The translations under genes were made by a program, and so were the position numbers. Shown here one piece after another: positions 1-10,400 of a stretch of DNA of 64,000 bases (position 1 is the first letter of the stretch; each line of letters begins with the position of its first letter). The notes below the pieces were generated by a model. That model searched no databases, was not told the origin of the DNA, and was given only the letters and a program-made list of their open reading frames with translations. Source of the DNA: Viola odorata (Eukaryota; Streptophyta; Magnoliopsida; Malpighiales; Violaceae); NCBI GenBank assembly GCA_963691705.1, contig OY829540.1, positions 43,436,158-43,500,157 on the forward strand, in the 5' to 3' direction.

Positions 1-1066
1 TCTACGGCAAACCTTGCCATTTGCCCGTTGAGATTGAGCATAAAGCCTTTTAGGCCATTCGGAGGGCCAACTTCAACCTTGACGAAGCTGGCCAACATCG
101 TAAATTGCAAATTTAGGAGTTAGAAGAGCTTCGTGATGATGCCTACGAGAATGCCCTCATCTACAAGGGCAAGACGAAGGCTTACCATGATAAACTTCTA
201 TCTCATAAATCTTTCACTATCGGACAGAAAGTCCTGCTATATAACTCTCATTTGAGGTTGTTTTCAGGGAAATTAAAGTCCAAGTGGACAGGCCCTTATG
301 TTGTCACGGTCGTTTATGACCATGGCGCCGTTGAAATTCGAAGTTTGGACACTAGAGTCACCTTCAAGGTCAATGGACACCGCCTAAAGGCATTCTACGA
401 GGGGTTCAAGCCATTCATCGCTGAGGAGATGAATGTTGCTGAGCCGCCTGACCAATTATGATATCGGTCATCAACGTCTAGGCCGAGACGCTAAACACAG
501 CGCTTTGTGGGAGGCAACCCACGTTTCTACCCTTTTTCTTTTCTCTCTAATTATTTCCCTTTCCAACCCTTGATTTTCTCTTTCACCGAATCTATTCTCT
601 ATCCCCTTTTATCTCCCCACTTTCTCTTATTTTATTATCTCTCCATATCCCATTTAATTCCAATTTTAAACTTTGAATTTTCTGATAATGACAGGAGCGT
701 GGCAGTTGGGATTTGCAGTTGGGATTTGATGGGCCCCAATCAGCAGCCGCCACATCCGCACGTGAGCAACAGCTAGCAGCTGCACGACCATAAAGGGAGA
801 GCACTTTATTCCCTTTTTCTCTTCACTTTCAAAATTTCCTTCCATCTTCTCTCTTAGTTTTCAGCTTTCTCTCTTCCCACACCAACTCTGCAACTTCTCC
901 ATGGCACACTCAAAGAACAAAGCCGGCCGCTCCGATGCTACCCCCAGCAGTCGAGGGCAGGTCACCCCGACTACCCCCATTGTCACACCAACTGCAGCCG
1001 GCGTCTCTGCCGTCGCTGGAACCCCACCCACCAAACCCGCCACCATAAAATCTCCCAAAACACGCT
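1..1066 (+). mobile_element. Athila-type Ty3/gypsy fragment, 3' part
   Basis: This is the left remnant of an Athila-lineage LTR retrotransposon reading rightward and cut by the window start. It holds the integrase tail to about 461, then the spacer with the lineage-typical GGGAGGCAACCCA stretch near 510-523, then a pyrimidine-rich leader with no gene (530-900) and the start of the ORF that follows integrase in this lineage (ATG at 901). The same order, integrase then spacer then extra ORF, is seen on the minus strand at 63998-60258. The element resumes at 2382 after a solo LTR insertion and is lost near 2440-2460, where Tat sequence begins. Confidence 0.8.
3..461 (+). pseudogene. Athila integrase C-terminal fragment
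   Basis: Frame 3 encodes the C-terminal DNA-binding part of an Athila integrase. Landmarks are YGKPCHLPVEIEHKAF, then [55 protein letters not shown] and [11 protein letters not shown]. It matches the tail of the integrase at 62979-63998 (LFPGKL there as [14 protein letters not shown]). Two in-frame TAG codons interrupt it, at 51-53 where a Trp is expected after KAF and at 114-116 before the ELEEL stretch, so it is decayed. The catalytic core would lie left of the window. The frame ends with a TGA at 459-461. Confidence 0.85.
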
Positions 1067-2445
1067 TGATACGGTCCTAGCCCCGAGGCTAACCCTAACG
1101 CACGCACAACGCGCACACGCCTTGCGACCAAGACCAATCAACCCAAAACGTCGAGCCCAAGATGTTCCAAAGCTTCAAGGGAGGTTACAAAAACCTCTAG
1201 ACATGGAAACTAGGCAAGGAACGTTGCTGGATCAAGTCCTTAGGAGAAGGATGACATGGAAGGTGGCTTGGAGGCGCATAGTATAAGGTTGCACATCTAC
1301 ACGAGCCAATTCATGGAAGAAAGGTTTCAAATCAGGTTCCAAGATAAATACAAGACCGATTGGGATCTTAGGAGAGCCCCTGCCAAGTTTGAGGACATTT
1401 GGACGAGTAACTTGCAAGAAGGCTCGTTGCTACTTTTGCATGCACAAGTGTCCTGAGCGCAAACGTGATGGACAACTTCGTCGGACCATATCTCGATCAT
1501 CAGATGTCAGAATCATGCGATCTATATCAATTATGAAACCTCATGATGTCTTCTTAATTGTATCCAAAATTAAAATCAAACGGACGAGCCATTTGTTTGT
1601 TATGTCTCGTTACATTTTCACTGACAGCAATCCTTCGCGGATGAGGACTTCAAAACGCGTCTGTCAACGCCAACGACCATTCTTCAGACCAGTCAGGCCC
1701 GGACCAGGAAGAGGAGTACCCTCATACTATTTTTGGGTCTTAGCTGTCGAATGGGATAAGTTTCAGCCCAATCGGACAAGCCAATCAACAGTTAGGGCGG
1801 GTGGACATTTTGGCGTGCAGTGTGAACGCGAGCAGCCCGCAACTTGGAGAATTCGGCCCAAACCTTGGCTTGATGATGTGAATGCTTCTAGGAAGTTCTA
1901 GAAGGCTTTATTTGTATTTATTAATTAGTTTTTACAGTTATTAGACTAGTAGAAGTTCTATTTCGAAGTTACTTAGGAGTTCTAGTTAAAATAGGTTTCC
2001 TACTCTTAGTTAAACTTGTATTGTTTATGCCTATTTAAAGGCAGCCGCTTGGCTTAATAAAATAAGATCTTTTTCAGCCAAACACTTGTGTTAATTGATC
2101 TCACTAAGAACCTTGAATCCTTTGAGTCTGAACACTCGAAGAACAACTCAAGTAAATCAAAAGTTCATCCTATTGTTCGCCTATCTAGGTTGCTAACCTC
2201 ACCAAGGGTTAGAGGGTTAGAAGTTCGAGCAAGACCCTTGATTGCGTAGCTGGGTTGGCTAGATAATTGCGTCTAGCAGGGTCAGCGCTCGGTTGAGTTA
2301 TTATTCCGCACGAAATCCACACTTGAACAACGATTGCATAAGGAGAAACGATTCAAGCCTAGCGAGGATCGTATCAACGCTCCACCCCCATCTCCTCCCC
2401 AAAGCAACCACAGCCGACCACCACCATCGCTGGTTTAGTTTTTGA
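901..2445 (+). pseudogene. Extra (env-position) ORF of Athila, 5' end, split by solo LTR
   Basis: An ATG at 901 opens a frame rich in Ser, Thr, Pro and Ala (begins MAHSKNKAGRSDATPSSRG). It runs to 1066, where the solo LTR is inserted, and after removal of one TSD copy continues in the same frame from 2382 with more Pro/Thr-rich sequence up to the junction with Tat DNA near 2440-2460. Position and composition match the first 200 residues of the intact ORF at 60258-62447, although the residues are not obviously alignable. Only the low-complexity N-terminus is left, so no function is retained. Confidence 0.6.
1067..2376 (+). mobile_element. Solo LTR, TSD ACGCT
   Basis: A 1310 bp sequence begins TGATACGGTCCTAGCCC and ends GAGGATCGTATCA, and is flanked by the perfect 5 bp duplication ACGCT (1062-1066 and 2377-2381). 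It matches, in the opposite orientation, the LTRs of the compact element at 32054-34909, for example the stretches around CATGGAAGGTGGCTTGG at 1255-1271. No internal region is present, so it looks like the product of LTR-LTR recombination. It contains a TATTTAAAGG promoter-like site near 2032-2041. The minus- and plus-strand ORFs seen here are not supported as genes. Confidence 0.88.
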
Positions 2446-2586
2446 GAAAATAAGCAGGAAAATTTGCCTGAGAAACGGAAAAAGCAAAATCCTTAAATAG
2501 GCAAGGAGCAAAACGCATCCAATAGTTCAAGTCATTACAAAATGGCCTATCTAAAGCAAAATCTGCCTAGGCGGTACAAGATAAAT

Positions 2587-5060
2587 CTAAGGTGCGGGTG
2601 GAGGTGACTGATCTTCGTCCATATCTTCATCACCCTCGCTCAGGTCATCGCCCAGGTCTTCATCGTCGTCATCGTCGTCTCCTAAGCCTTCTTCAACCGG
2701 AGGCACGTTAACATTTTCTTCTGTGAGAGCTTAAATCCGAAGATCAGCATAACGGCCGACCTTGATAGAGTTGAAGTGCTTGGCTCCGTAGTAGTCTATG
2801 CAGCCCATGATGACGACATTGGCGGTAGCATTCCTCCAATTCTCGATCCGGGCAGGGACGACATTGAGTAGCACTTGTTTCTCTTCTAGGCTTTTCTGGG
2901 CAGAGATTAGGTCCTGTTGTCGTAGGGACAGTTCTTGCTCCATGGTGACCTTTTGAAGAGTAAGTTCTTCTCGCAACAGCGAGGTTGTTTCCTCTTTTTG
3001 GGTTACCTCATCAGTCAGTCTCTGAACGGAAGCAACTAAGGTCTCTTCTCTTCGTTTGGATTCGGCTAACTCTACTACGAGTTGGGAAACCGTTTCATTT
3101 ACTTTCTGCTGAAGTTTGGAGGCCTAAATTTTTTTTCTTTTTAGGGACTGGTTGTCAGCATGCATCTGGTCAAGGAAGCCCATTTGAGAGTTATTCCGGT
3201 CAACAATGGTTTTATACATATACTGGGCGGTAGCCATCATTGTGTACGCGGTGCTGCGGAAGTAGTCTAACTGGGCGATGTAGGGTGCACTTCTGAATTT
3301 TTCCCTGTCAGCATCTGAAGTCATCATTTCAGACATCAATCGGCCCATCTGGACGTCATGAAAATCTGGATCCGGCATCCCTAGGGCACGACAACTGTTA
3401 TATGTAAAGTTTTATAGATCTAACTTGCCAAGGGAGGTATCGGGGGAGTTGGGATCTGATATCATGACGTGGAGATCCGGAGGAGGAGGAGGCAGACTGA
3501 TGTCGGATATGGGGAATAGAGAAATTGTTATTCCGGGTAGTAGCTGAAGGATGCGGCTGCTGGGATCACCCGTAGAGGAGGCAGGTTTCTTGGGCGAATC
3601 TCTGGAAAGATGGGGTTCCAGGTTGAAAGGATCCTAGGGATGGAAGCTTGGGATGTCAGTAACGGAGGCTGAGACGTTAGTGGCAGAATCATTGGCAATT
3701 GTCGTAGTAGGAGTAGGTGTTGGAACAACAGGTGGAGTCTTCTCAGGACTAATGTTCATGGCAGTACTGGGATGAGCTGGAGCATCAACGGGAGCATTGG
3801 ATTTTGGCTCAACCGTTGTCTTGGGAGTTGTATGAGGAGTATCTTTCTCGCCATCCTTGGGAAATCCGTCTTCACCATAGCATGGAGTTTATGGGCCTCT
3901 AGCGATGGCCCTTCCTACATCAGTTTTCTCTTGGCGCGACGACCCATGGTGACAAGAGATTGGATCGGCATTCTTTCTTCACTAGAAGAGTCCTCCACGG
4001 AAACAACTGCCTGAGGAATTGATTGGTCAGTACCGGCAGCAACTTCTTTGGCAACCATCGGGTCAACTTCTTCAGCTATTTCCCTATCTAAGACTTGGTC
4101 GATTTCAGTGGCGATAGTGGTAAAATCTGGATTTGGGTCGTCGGAACTAGTGACAACTTGGGTTGATGGTTGAGGGATGGAAACGGTAATCCTATCGGAA
4201 CCGGTTCTTCTTCTTTTTGGAATTGACGGTTGGACAGCAGCTTTTTTCTTTTCTTGTCGTCTCATACAAGTTGGCTTCCAACCTTTAGGAACACCTGCAA
4301 AAAAGACAAGAGAAAAATATAAGGGTCAGAAAAAAGAATTTGACAAAATCCAAACCCAGGGGTTCACCCTCGCCGCAGTCCTTGAGGGGGACGCCGTTAG
4401 CTAACTTCTTGACATGGAACGGAGTTTGTACGGCTACGAGTTTTGCGATGTCGACTTTCTCTGAATCCATGAGATTACGGGGAGGCGGCCAATCATTTTC
4501 AGTAATGAAAAAATTGAAGTCGGGCCTCCACCGGGTGTCCGGAAACTCAATGACGAAGAAATTTTCTTTCCAGAGTTTAACTGAATCTTCAATCTTTTGG
4601 AAATTTCTGAGAAATGGGAAGATTTCATCTGTATGCCATCTGGGGCCAAAGCTAATCACCCTTTTACGGCAATAAAGGGTGAAGAAATATCGGAAGAGCC
4701 TAATGGAAGACGTGACTCCATAGATCTTGCAGATTCGTGTGAAGGCATATATACAACTCCAAGAAGGGGGGTTATTTGGACTGGGTTGAGTTCGCAAGAC
4801 AACAGCAGGTCTTGTACCATCTCATGAACGGAAAACTTGAACCCGTACTGGAATATCTTGGTATACAGAATCCGGTGAGTTTCGGACATCGTGCTGGTAA
4901 GCCTGAGGTTTGGTCCGGCAAGGAAGAGGCGATAACCATCTGGGATCTTCACGTCCATACTTGCCAAGATGGCACCCAGAGTCTCCTTTTTTGTGATAAG
5001 AGAAGGGATGATTTCCATCTCTTCCACAGCCTTGGCAACGGAATGAACGCGGCAAGCCAT
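2587..5060 (-). pseudogene. Antisense accessory gene of Tat-1 (PF04195-like, coiled coil)
   Basis: The gene lies antisense to its host element and resembles the putative gypsy-type transposon family. Exon 1 (5060-4368) starts MACRVHSVAKAVEEMEIIPS and holds the conserved core ILYTKIFQYGFKFSVHEMVQ and LNPVQITP, then after a frameshift near 4770 PRWHTDEIFPFLRNF and WKENFFVIEFPDTRW. A GT-AG intron (4295-4367, 73 bp, phase 1) leads to exon 2 at 4294. That exon encodes a basic stretch (RRQEKKKAAVQPSIPKRRR), a Pro/Thr-rich linker, and a C-terminal region with heptad-like Leu/Glu/Gln content (MEQELSLRQQDLISAQKSLE), ending in an Asp/Glu-rich tail with the stop at 2587-2589. Several in-frame stops (about 3915, 3640, 3126, 2731) mark it as a pseudogene. 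It is homologous to the genes at 46273 and 49045. Function is unknown. Confidence 0.75.
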
Positions 5061-5226
5061 GGGTTTGAAAGGAAGATTGAAAGTGGAAAAGAGAAGAAGA
5101 TGGTATACCTGAGATAACTTGAAGATTGGCAGCGTTAGGAGGAAATCCTTGGAGAAATGCAGAAAGAGAGTTAGGGTTTCTGGAAATAGAAATGTAAGGG
5201 AAAAAAGAAAGAAGAAGGGGAATAGT

Positions 5227-5233
5227 TTTTATA
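5227..5233 (-). promoter_or_regulatory. TATA box of the Tat-1 antisense gene
   Basis: CCTTATAAAAAC on the minus strand lies about 170 bases upstream of the ATG at 5060, with a pyrimidine-rich leader between. It suggests that the antisense gene has its own promoter, as in the related element at 43092-58947. This is an inference from motif and position only. Confidence 0.5.
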
Positions 5234-5604
5234 AGGAAAGGGTGTGAAACGCGTCGTTTCAGGCGAAGGTGTATTGAGCAGACGCGTTGATTGAGTAACA
5301 TGTGTGGGATGATGGATCGCCATTTTTTTTGGGGAAGCGCAAACAACCATTGAGTGTATGTGGACAGAAATATGCCACGTCAGCGCCGGCGCGCGGTCAT
5401 CATTATTTTTGACTTTTCAGTTTTGGCGGGAGTTTCGATATGTGCGAAAATGTGTAAAGCACGTATATCCGATATTAAACCTAGAAATGGGGTTTGATAC
5501 CGGTAGCTTCATTAATTGTGAATTAACAAGGAGATTGGAAATAGGAGGTTCACAGGGGGTGATAGCCCTTGGTAAACACTCGGGCTCGTTTTCATTTGGG
5601 CTTC

Positions 5605-6195
5605 TGATAATACATGAGGAAATCACAAGGGCAGTAAGATCTTTTATGTGGAGGTTGACTGGACGTATGGCCACATTGGCGAGTTGAATATGAGTTGATC
5701 GACTAAGTACCGGTATTATTAACGTACTGGTAATCGTACAAGTAACGGGTTGCGAACCAATATCTGTGAGAGATAACGGTTATGAGCTGGCACCATACCG
5801 GAAGTGTCCGGATCTGCGAAAAGGGGCAGTAACGGTAGTTGAGTACCGGTAGGCATAATGACATCAGTAAATGACTCGTAACGGTTCAAGGTAACCGTTA
5901 CATACGTTGCAGACTGTGTTAATGGCCCCATTGATGGCATTGATTGTCTTCATTGAATGCCTATGTAACGGTCTTCAGGATGGCTTATAAATAGTAGGGT
6001 AAGGGAAGGTACACACACACAAATTATTATTATCCTTACACTCTCGTTAGTTTATACAACATACTGACTTGATCGTCAGAGAGTCTACACCGGAGACTTC
6101 CTCCGGTGCATTGTAAGTTATACGAAGTCAGACTTGAAGGCTTGACCGTCGGTGCAATTACCCATAGAGGCATACCCCTGTTCATATTTATATCA
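5605..6195 (+). repeat. Tat-1 3' LTR
   Basis: The 591 bp LTR starts TGATAATACATGAGG and ends GTTCATATTTATATCA, with TSD ATATC at 6196-6200. It aligns end to end with the minus-strand LTR at 13315-13906. By eye the two are roughly 93-95% identical, with many differences of the CG-to-TG/CA type expected from cytosine methylation. A promoter (TTATAAATAG near 5985) is followed by a TTATTATTATCC leader. The sequence immediately left (CACTCGGGCTCGTTTTCATT, 5576-5595) also precedes the 3' LTR of the Tat-2 element, which supports calling this the 3' LTR. Confidence 0.88.
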
Positions 6196-6315
6196 ATATC
6201 TAACAAGTTAACAACAGAGGAAGAAGGAAAGTTGGCAGAAATGAATGAAGAATGTTTGGAACCAGAGATAGACTCTCTTGAGTATATTCTTAGTAGGGGT
6301 GATTACAAAAAATAA
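6196..6315 (+). pseudogene. C-terminal tail of the Athila-E protease ORF
   Basis: The frame reads SNKLTTEEEGKLAEMNEE and runs to a TAA at 6313-6315. It matches the spacer between protease and reverse transcriptase in Athila polyproteins (a pattern like SSKLTxEQEEKL). The first codon is shared with the sequence ending at 13907: when the Tat-1 element and one ATATC copy are removed, the codon TCT is rebuilt and the frame stays open. Reverse transcriptase, which should follow, is absent. Confidence 0.7.
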
Positions 6316-7140
6316 GCTGATGGAAGAGCAAGAAGTTGTTGATGGAATAGCACCTCCCAAAACCATGAACTGGACTGACCCTTTTATCGAGTTTCCTACT
6401 GTTTGCAGTAGCAAAAACTCACCATTTGTGATGCAGGAACAACCGAACTTTGAGCTTAAGCAGCCTCCTGATCCATTTCAACTTATACCTTTAGGGGTTG
6501 TCAAAGGAGTGCCACCCAAAGGTCCTGACAAGCTTATTGCATGGAGCGAATTTGGAGAAGTTTCTTGATGCGAAATCCATGGCAATGTCGAGCCCAAGGC
6601 TATAAAAAAGGGAGTTGCATGGGAGGCAAACCATGTTTTTATTTCATTTACTTCCATTTTTCTTCTTTTGATTTTTAGTAAATTAGTTCAGAGGTATTTC
6701 GTTGATCCATATAATATCCTTTACACTTATTTCCAGGGTTGCTATTGTGCGAGGAGAGCATACAAAATCATAGTAAAAACTCAGCTTCGGCAGTTATCTT
6801 GACTAATGTCTTGGCTAAGATATTTTTCCAGAACCAAAACAACCAGCCCTTCCAGCAACTACCTCTGCCCCAGCATGGACCACTGCCCTCCTTGACCAGC
6901 AACAAGATACTAACACGTTGCTTCGAGAGTTCATGGGTGGTCTGAAAGCCTTTCTCTAGTCCACAACCAGTCCCCACCAGAAGTTTGATGCCACGACTGC
7001 TCCTCCAAGATCCTCTCCTCCAAGTTAAACTGCCCCCAGGTCGTCTCTTTCCTTTTTGTTTTATTTTATTTTTCTTTTCTTTATTTTCTTTCTTGTCTCC
7101 TTTTCAATCTCCAACACACATTGAGGACAATGTGTCTTCC
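6316..7140 (+). other. Athila-E region between protease tail and polypurine stretch
   Basis: The region holds a short open frame (6319-6568; contains QEQPNFELKQPPDPFQL, reminiscent of Athila gag/pol linker sequence) and the post-integrase spacer. After that comes a degraded end of an extra ORF: a Gln/Pro-rich stretch around 6830-6900 and a stop near 7026. I do not recognise a complete gene here. Confidence 0.5.
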
Positions 7141-7155
7141 AAGTGTGGGGGAGAG
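7141..7155 (+). promoter_or_regulatory. Athila polypurine-tract-like site
   Basis: AAGTGTGGGGGAGAG follows CACATTGAGGACAATGTGTC. The same pair occurs on the minus strand at 60150-60190 in the Athila-D element, and a second AAGTGTGGGGAG lies just before the Athila-D 3' LTR at 59169-59183. In Athila elements such purine-rich sites are candidates for plus-strand priming. Assignment is by analogy. Confidence 0.45.
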
Positions 7156-7499
7156 TTTTTTATGTATATGTGTTGTCTTTGTGTGTCTTTCTAAGTGTCT
7201 TTCTTTTATTTTTACACTATTTTTATGCATGGTTTTTTTTTATAGAATGTCTTGGCCAAGCCACAGGCCAAGACACTCTAGGTTTTTTGTCTTTTTATAG
7301 AATTAGGATGGGTCTTATGCATGACTTTCTGTTTTGATTTTTGTGTATTTTTAGATAGATTGTATGATCTGTGTTGTTTTCTAAAAATCAGAAACCATCT
7401 TGTATTTAAGCATAAACCTCATCACATTGCAAACAAAGGTACTTCACTTTGTTATTAACATGATTCAGCCAAAAATGCCTACGTCCACGGTGTTATTAT

Positions 7500-10400
7500 T
7501 TATTCACATGTTACAAATAACACATCCACTCTTGGATGATATAATTTCAAATTAACAATATTCCAAGAGTTGGGTAAAGGAGTACCGTCCTCCTTCTCAA
7601 GGTGATACGCGCCTTTGCCAACGACCCGCGTAACCCGGTAGGGCCTATCCCAATTGGGACTTAACTTCCTCATCTTCTGTCCTGCAGCCTGCCTGTTACG
7701 GAGAACCAGGTCTCCTACTTTCAACAACCGTTCCTTAACTCTCCAGTTGTGGTACTTCTCCATCTTGCGCTTATAATGCAAGTTTTTCATAAATGCTTGC
7801 TCACGAAGCTCCGGTAACAAATCAAGTTGTGCCCGCAATAATTCTTGATTTCGTTCCTCATCAAAATGTTCCACTCACAAACTAATAACTCCCAGCTCTA
7901 CGGGCGTATTGCTTCAGTTCCGTAAGTCATGACAAATGGCGTTTTACCGGTACTGGTCTTTTCAGTCATCCGATAAGCCCACATGACGTTTGGCAGTTCA
8001 TCTACCCATTTTTTGCGAACTCCTTCCAAACTTTTCTTGATCCCGCTCAAGATTGTTCGATTGGTCACCTCAGTCTGTCCATTTGTCTGCGGATGCGCTA
8101 CTGACGTGAACGTTTGCTCAATAGCCAATGATCGACATTTCTCTTGGAAATATTCACTTTTGAATTGCTTTCCGTTATCACTGACCAAGATCCGGGGAAT
8201 TAGAAACCGGTAGACGAATTGAGTCAGAAAGAAACGCCATGCCATCTTCGCTGAAATTTTTGCCATTGCTTTTGCCTCAGCCCACTTAGTGAAATAATCT
8301 ACCGCAACAATCACAAACTTGAGCTGAGAATGAGCCTTAGGAAACGGTCCCAGAATGTCAATTCCCCATTTAGCAAACGGGAAAGGGCTGATTATCGTTG
8401 TTATGTCTGCTGCTGGTTGCCGTGGAATCCTTGCAAATTCCTGACATTTTTTGCACGTCCGCATGAATTGGTCACAATCTCGTCTTATCATAGGCTAATA
8501 AAATCCTAAACGAAGCACTTGAGCTGCCATAGTACCACCAGAGACGTGCATTCCACAAACACCTTCATGGATCTCATGAAAGCACATACTGACCTTCCAC
8601 CTCAGAAATACATTTGGCAGCAGGATGAGAAAAACAACGACGAATAAGCTCTCCATCATACATAGAACACTTATCCGCCCGCCTGAGAATCTTCATCTTC
8701 TCTTTTGGGTCATTCGAAAAAAGTTCCATGTTTGAAGTAATTTACGACCGGTACCCTCCAGTCATCTTCACCCTCTATAATGCATAATGATAGTTGTTCT
8801 TCCATAAAAGAGGGTGTCATGATTTCTTCTATCAACACGTCCTTGGGCATAACAGCCGCTAGATCAGCAGCTAGTTTGGCAATCTCGTCCGCCTCAGAAT
8901 TTTCCTCACAAGGAACCTGCTCAATTTCTACTCATATTCCTATCTCTTTGACTGCTGCCAACTCCTTCTATACCTTCTCTAAATATCTGATCATCATGGG
9001 ATTCTTGGCTTGAGAAGTACCGTTAACTTGATCTGCTATTAGTTTAGAATCCCCATGAATCTTCAAACGAAGATCGCTCAACTCTCCATGATCATGAATA
9101 CCCTTAGTACTCAATTCCTTCCCTATGCGGAACCCTGTTAGCAATGCCTCATACTCAGCCGCATTGTTAGACAACGGCTTTAGGATCGAGAGTGCGTATC
9201 TCATCTTGATTTCGTCTAGACCGAAGATGATAATACCGGCGCCTGCCAATTCCTGATTCTTCGCTCCATCCATATGGATCACCCACGTATCCCTGTATGT
9301 TTCCGGATACGGTAAAAAACCGCCATCACTCACACCTTGCTCAGTTACCAGTTGATCCGGAAATGTGCATTCTGCCACAAAATCGGCTAAGGCCTGCGCC
9401 TTAATAGACGGCTGTGACTGGTATCGTAGCCCATACTGCTCTAACTCAATTGCCCAAATGACCATCCTACCAGAAGTCTCTGGCTTTTTGAATATCCGCT
9501 TTAACGGTTGATTCGTCAATACAATGACCAAGTATGCCTGAAAGTACCAGTTCATTTTTCTTGTTACCTGTACCAGGGCATAGGCTACCTTCTCTATCCG
9601 ACCATATCTGAGTTCCCTTTAAGATTCAGCTCACGAAGCAGACAGGTCTTTAGATACTGTCATCGTCTCGTACCAACACTGCGCTAACTACCTCCTCTGC
9701 TACTCCCAAATACAAATACAGAGTGTCTTCGTCCTTTGGCAAAGTTAGTAACAGGTTTGATGTCAAATACTCCTTTAAGTCAGAAAAGGCTTTCTCACAT
9801 TCCTCCGTCCAACCAAACGGAGCTTTCTTCCTGATTAGCTTAAAGAATGGCAAACATCTTTCACCCTGTTTAGAAATAAAACGGCTTAACGCAATGATTC
9901 TACCGGTAAGCCTCTGCACCTCCTTGACATTACGAGATGATATCATGTCATGTATTGCACGAAGTTTTGAAGGGTTTGGCTGAATCCCCTTTCGACTTAC
10001 TATATACCCCGAAACTTTTCCCGTATGGAATGCAAATATACATTTCTTGGGATTGACTTTCATCCCATACCGTAGCATGACCTCGAACGCCTCCTGCAAG
10101 TCGGCCAGATGTGCCTCGAAGCTCTTGCTCTTTATTAGCATGTCGTCGACATACACTTCCATGTTTCGCCCAATCTGAGCTTCAAAAATTTTATTAGCCG
10201 TCCTCTGGAATGTTGCTCCTGCATTCTTCAATCCAAACGGCATTGCCTTGTAGCAATATGTCACCTTCGAAGTTATGAAAGCCATTTTCTCTTCATCTTC
10301 AACCGCCATAGGAATCTGATGGTAACCGAAATTGGCATCCAATGAGCTCAAGTACTCATACCCTACTGTCTGGTCTACCAACTGCTCAATCCGAGGAAGC

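Larger units (their letters stand above)
2450..6195 (+). mobile_element. Tat-type Ty3/gypsy element, 3' half (Tat-1)
   Basis: This is the 3' half of a Tat-lineage element in plus orientation: an antisense accessory gene (5060 to 2587), an untranslated stretch (5235-5604), and a 3' LTR (5605-6195). No gag or pol lies on its left, where it abuts Athila sequence near 2440-2460. The LTR pairs with the minus-strand LTR at 13315-13906, and the TSD next to each is ATATC in element orientation. I therefore read this segment as the inverted other half of the element at 7470-13906. The left boundary is known only to about 20 bases. Confidence 0.8.
6196..7440 (+). mobile_element. Athila-E downstream part, inverted, non-autonomous
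   Basis: Immediately after the Tat-1 3' LTR and ATATC, the sequence continues the Athila protease frame that is broken at 13907. After the protease tail there is no reverse transcriptase or integrase. Instead a short ORF-like stretch (6320-6568) is followed by the Athila post-integrase spacer (GGGAGGCAAACCATG, about 6620), the end of an extra ORF (stop near 7026), the CTGCCCCCAGGTCG stretch shared with 60232-60258, and AAGTGTGGGGGAGAG at 7141-7155. The 3' LTR is missing: the sequence meets Tat-1 DNA between about 7381 and 7500. Confidence 0.7.

Noticed and set aside
1389..1901. 170-codon plus-strand ORF
   Set aside because: It lies inside the solo LTR, has no recognisable motif, and the LTR ends and TSD explain the sequence.
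5358..5687. 109-codon plus-strand ORF before and into the Tat-1 3' LTR
   Set aside because: It crosses the LTR boundary, overlaps the polypurine region, and has no counterpart in Tat-2.
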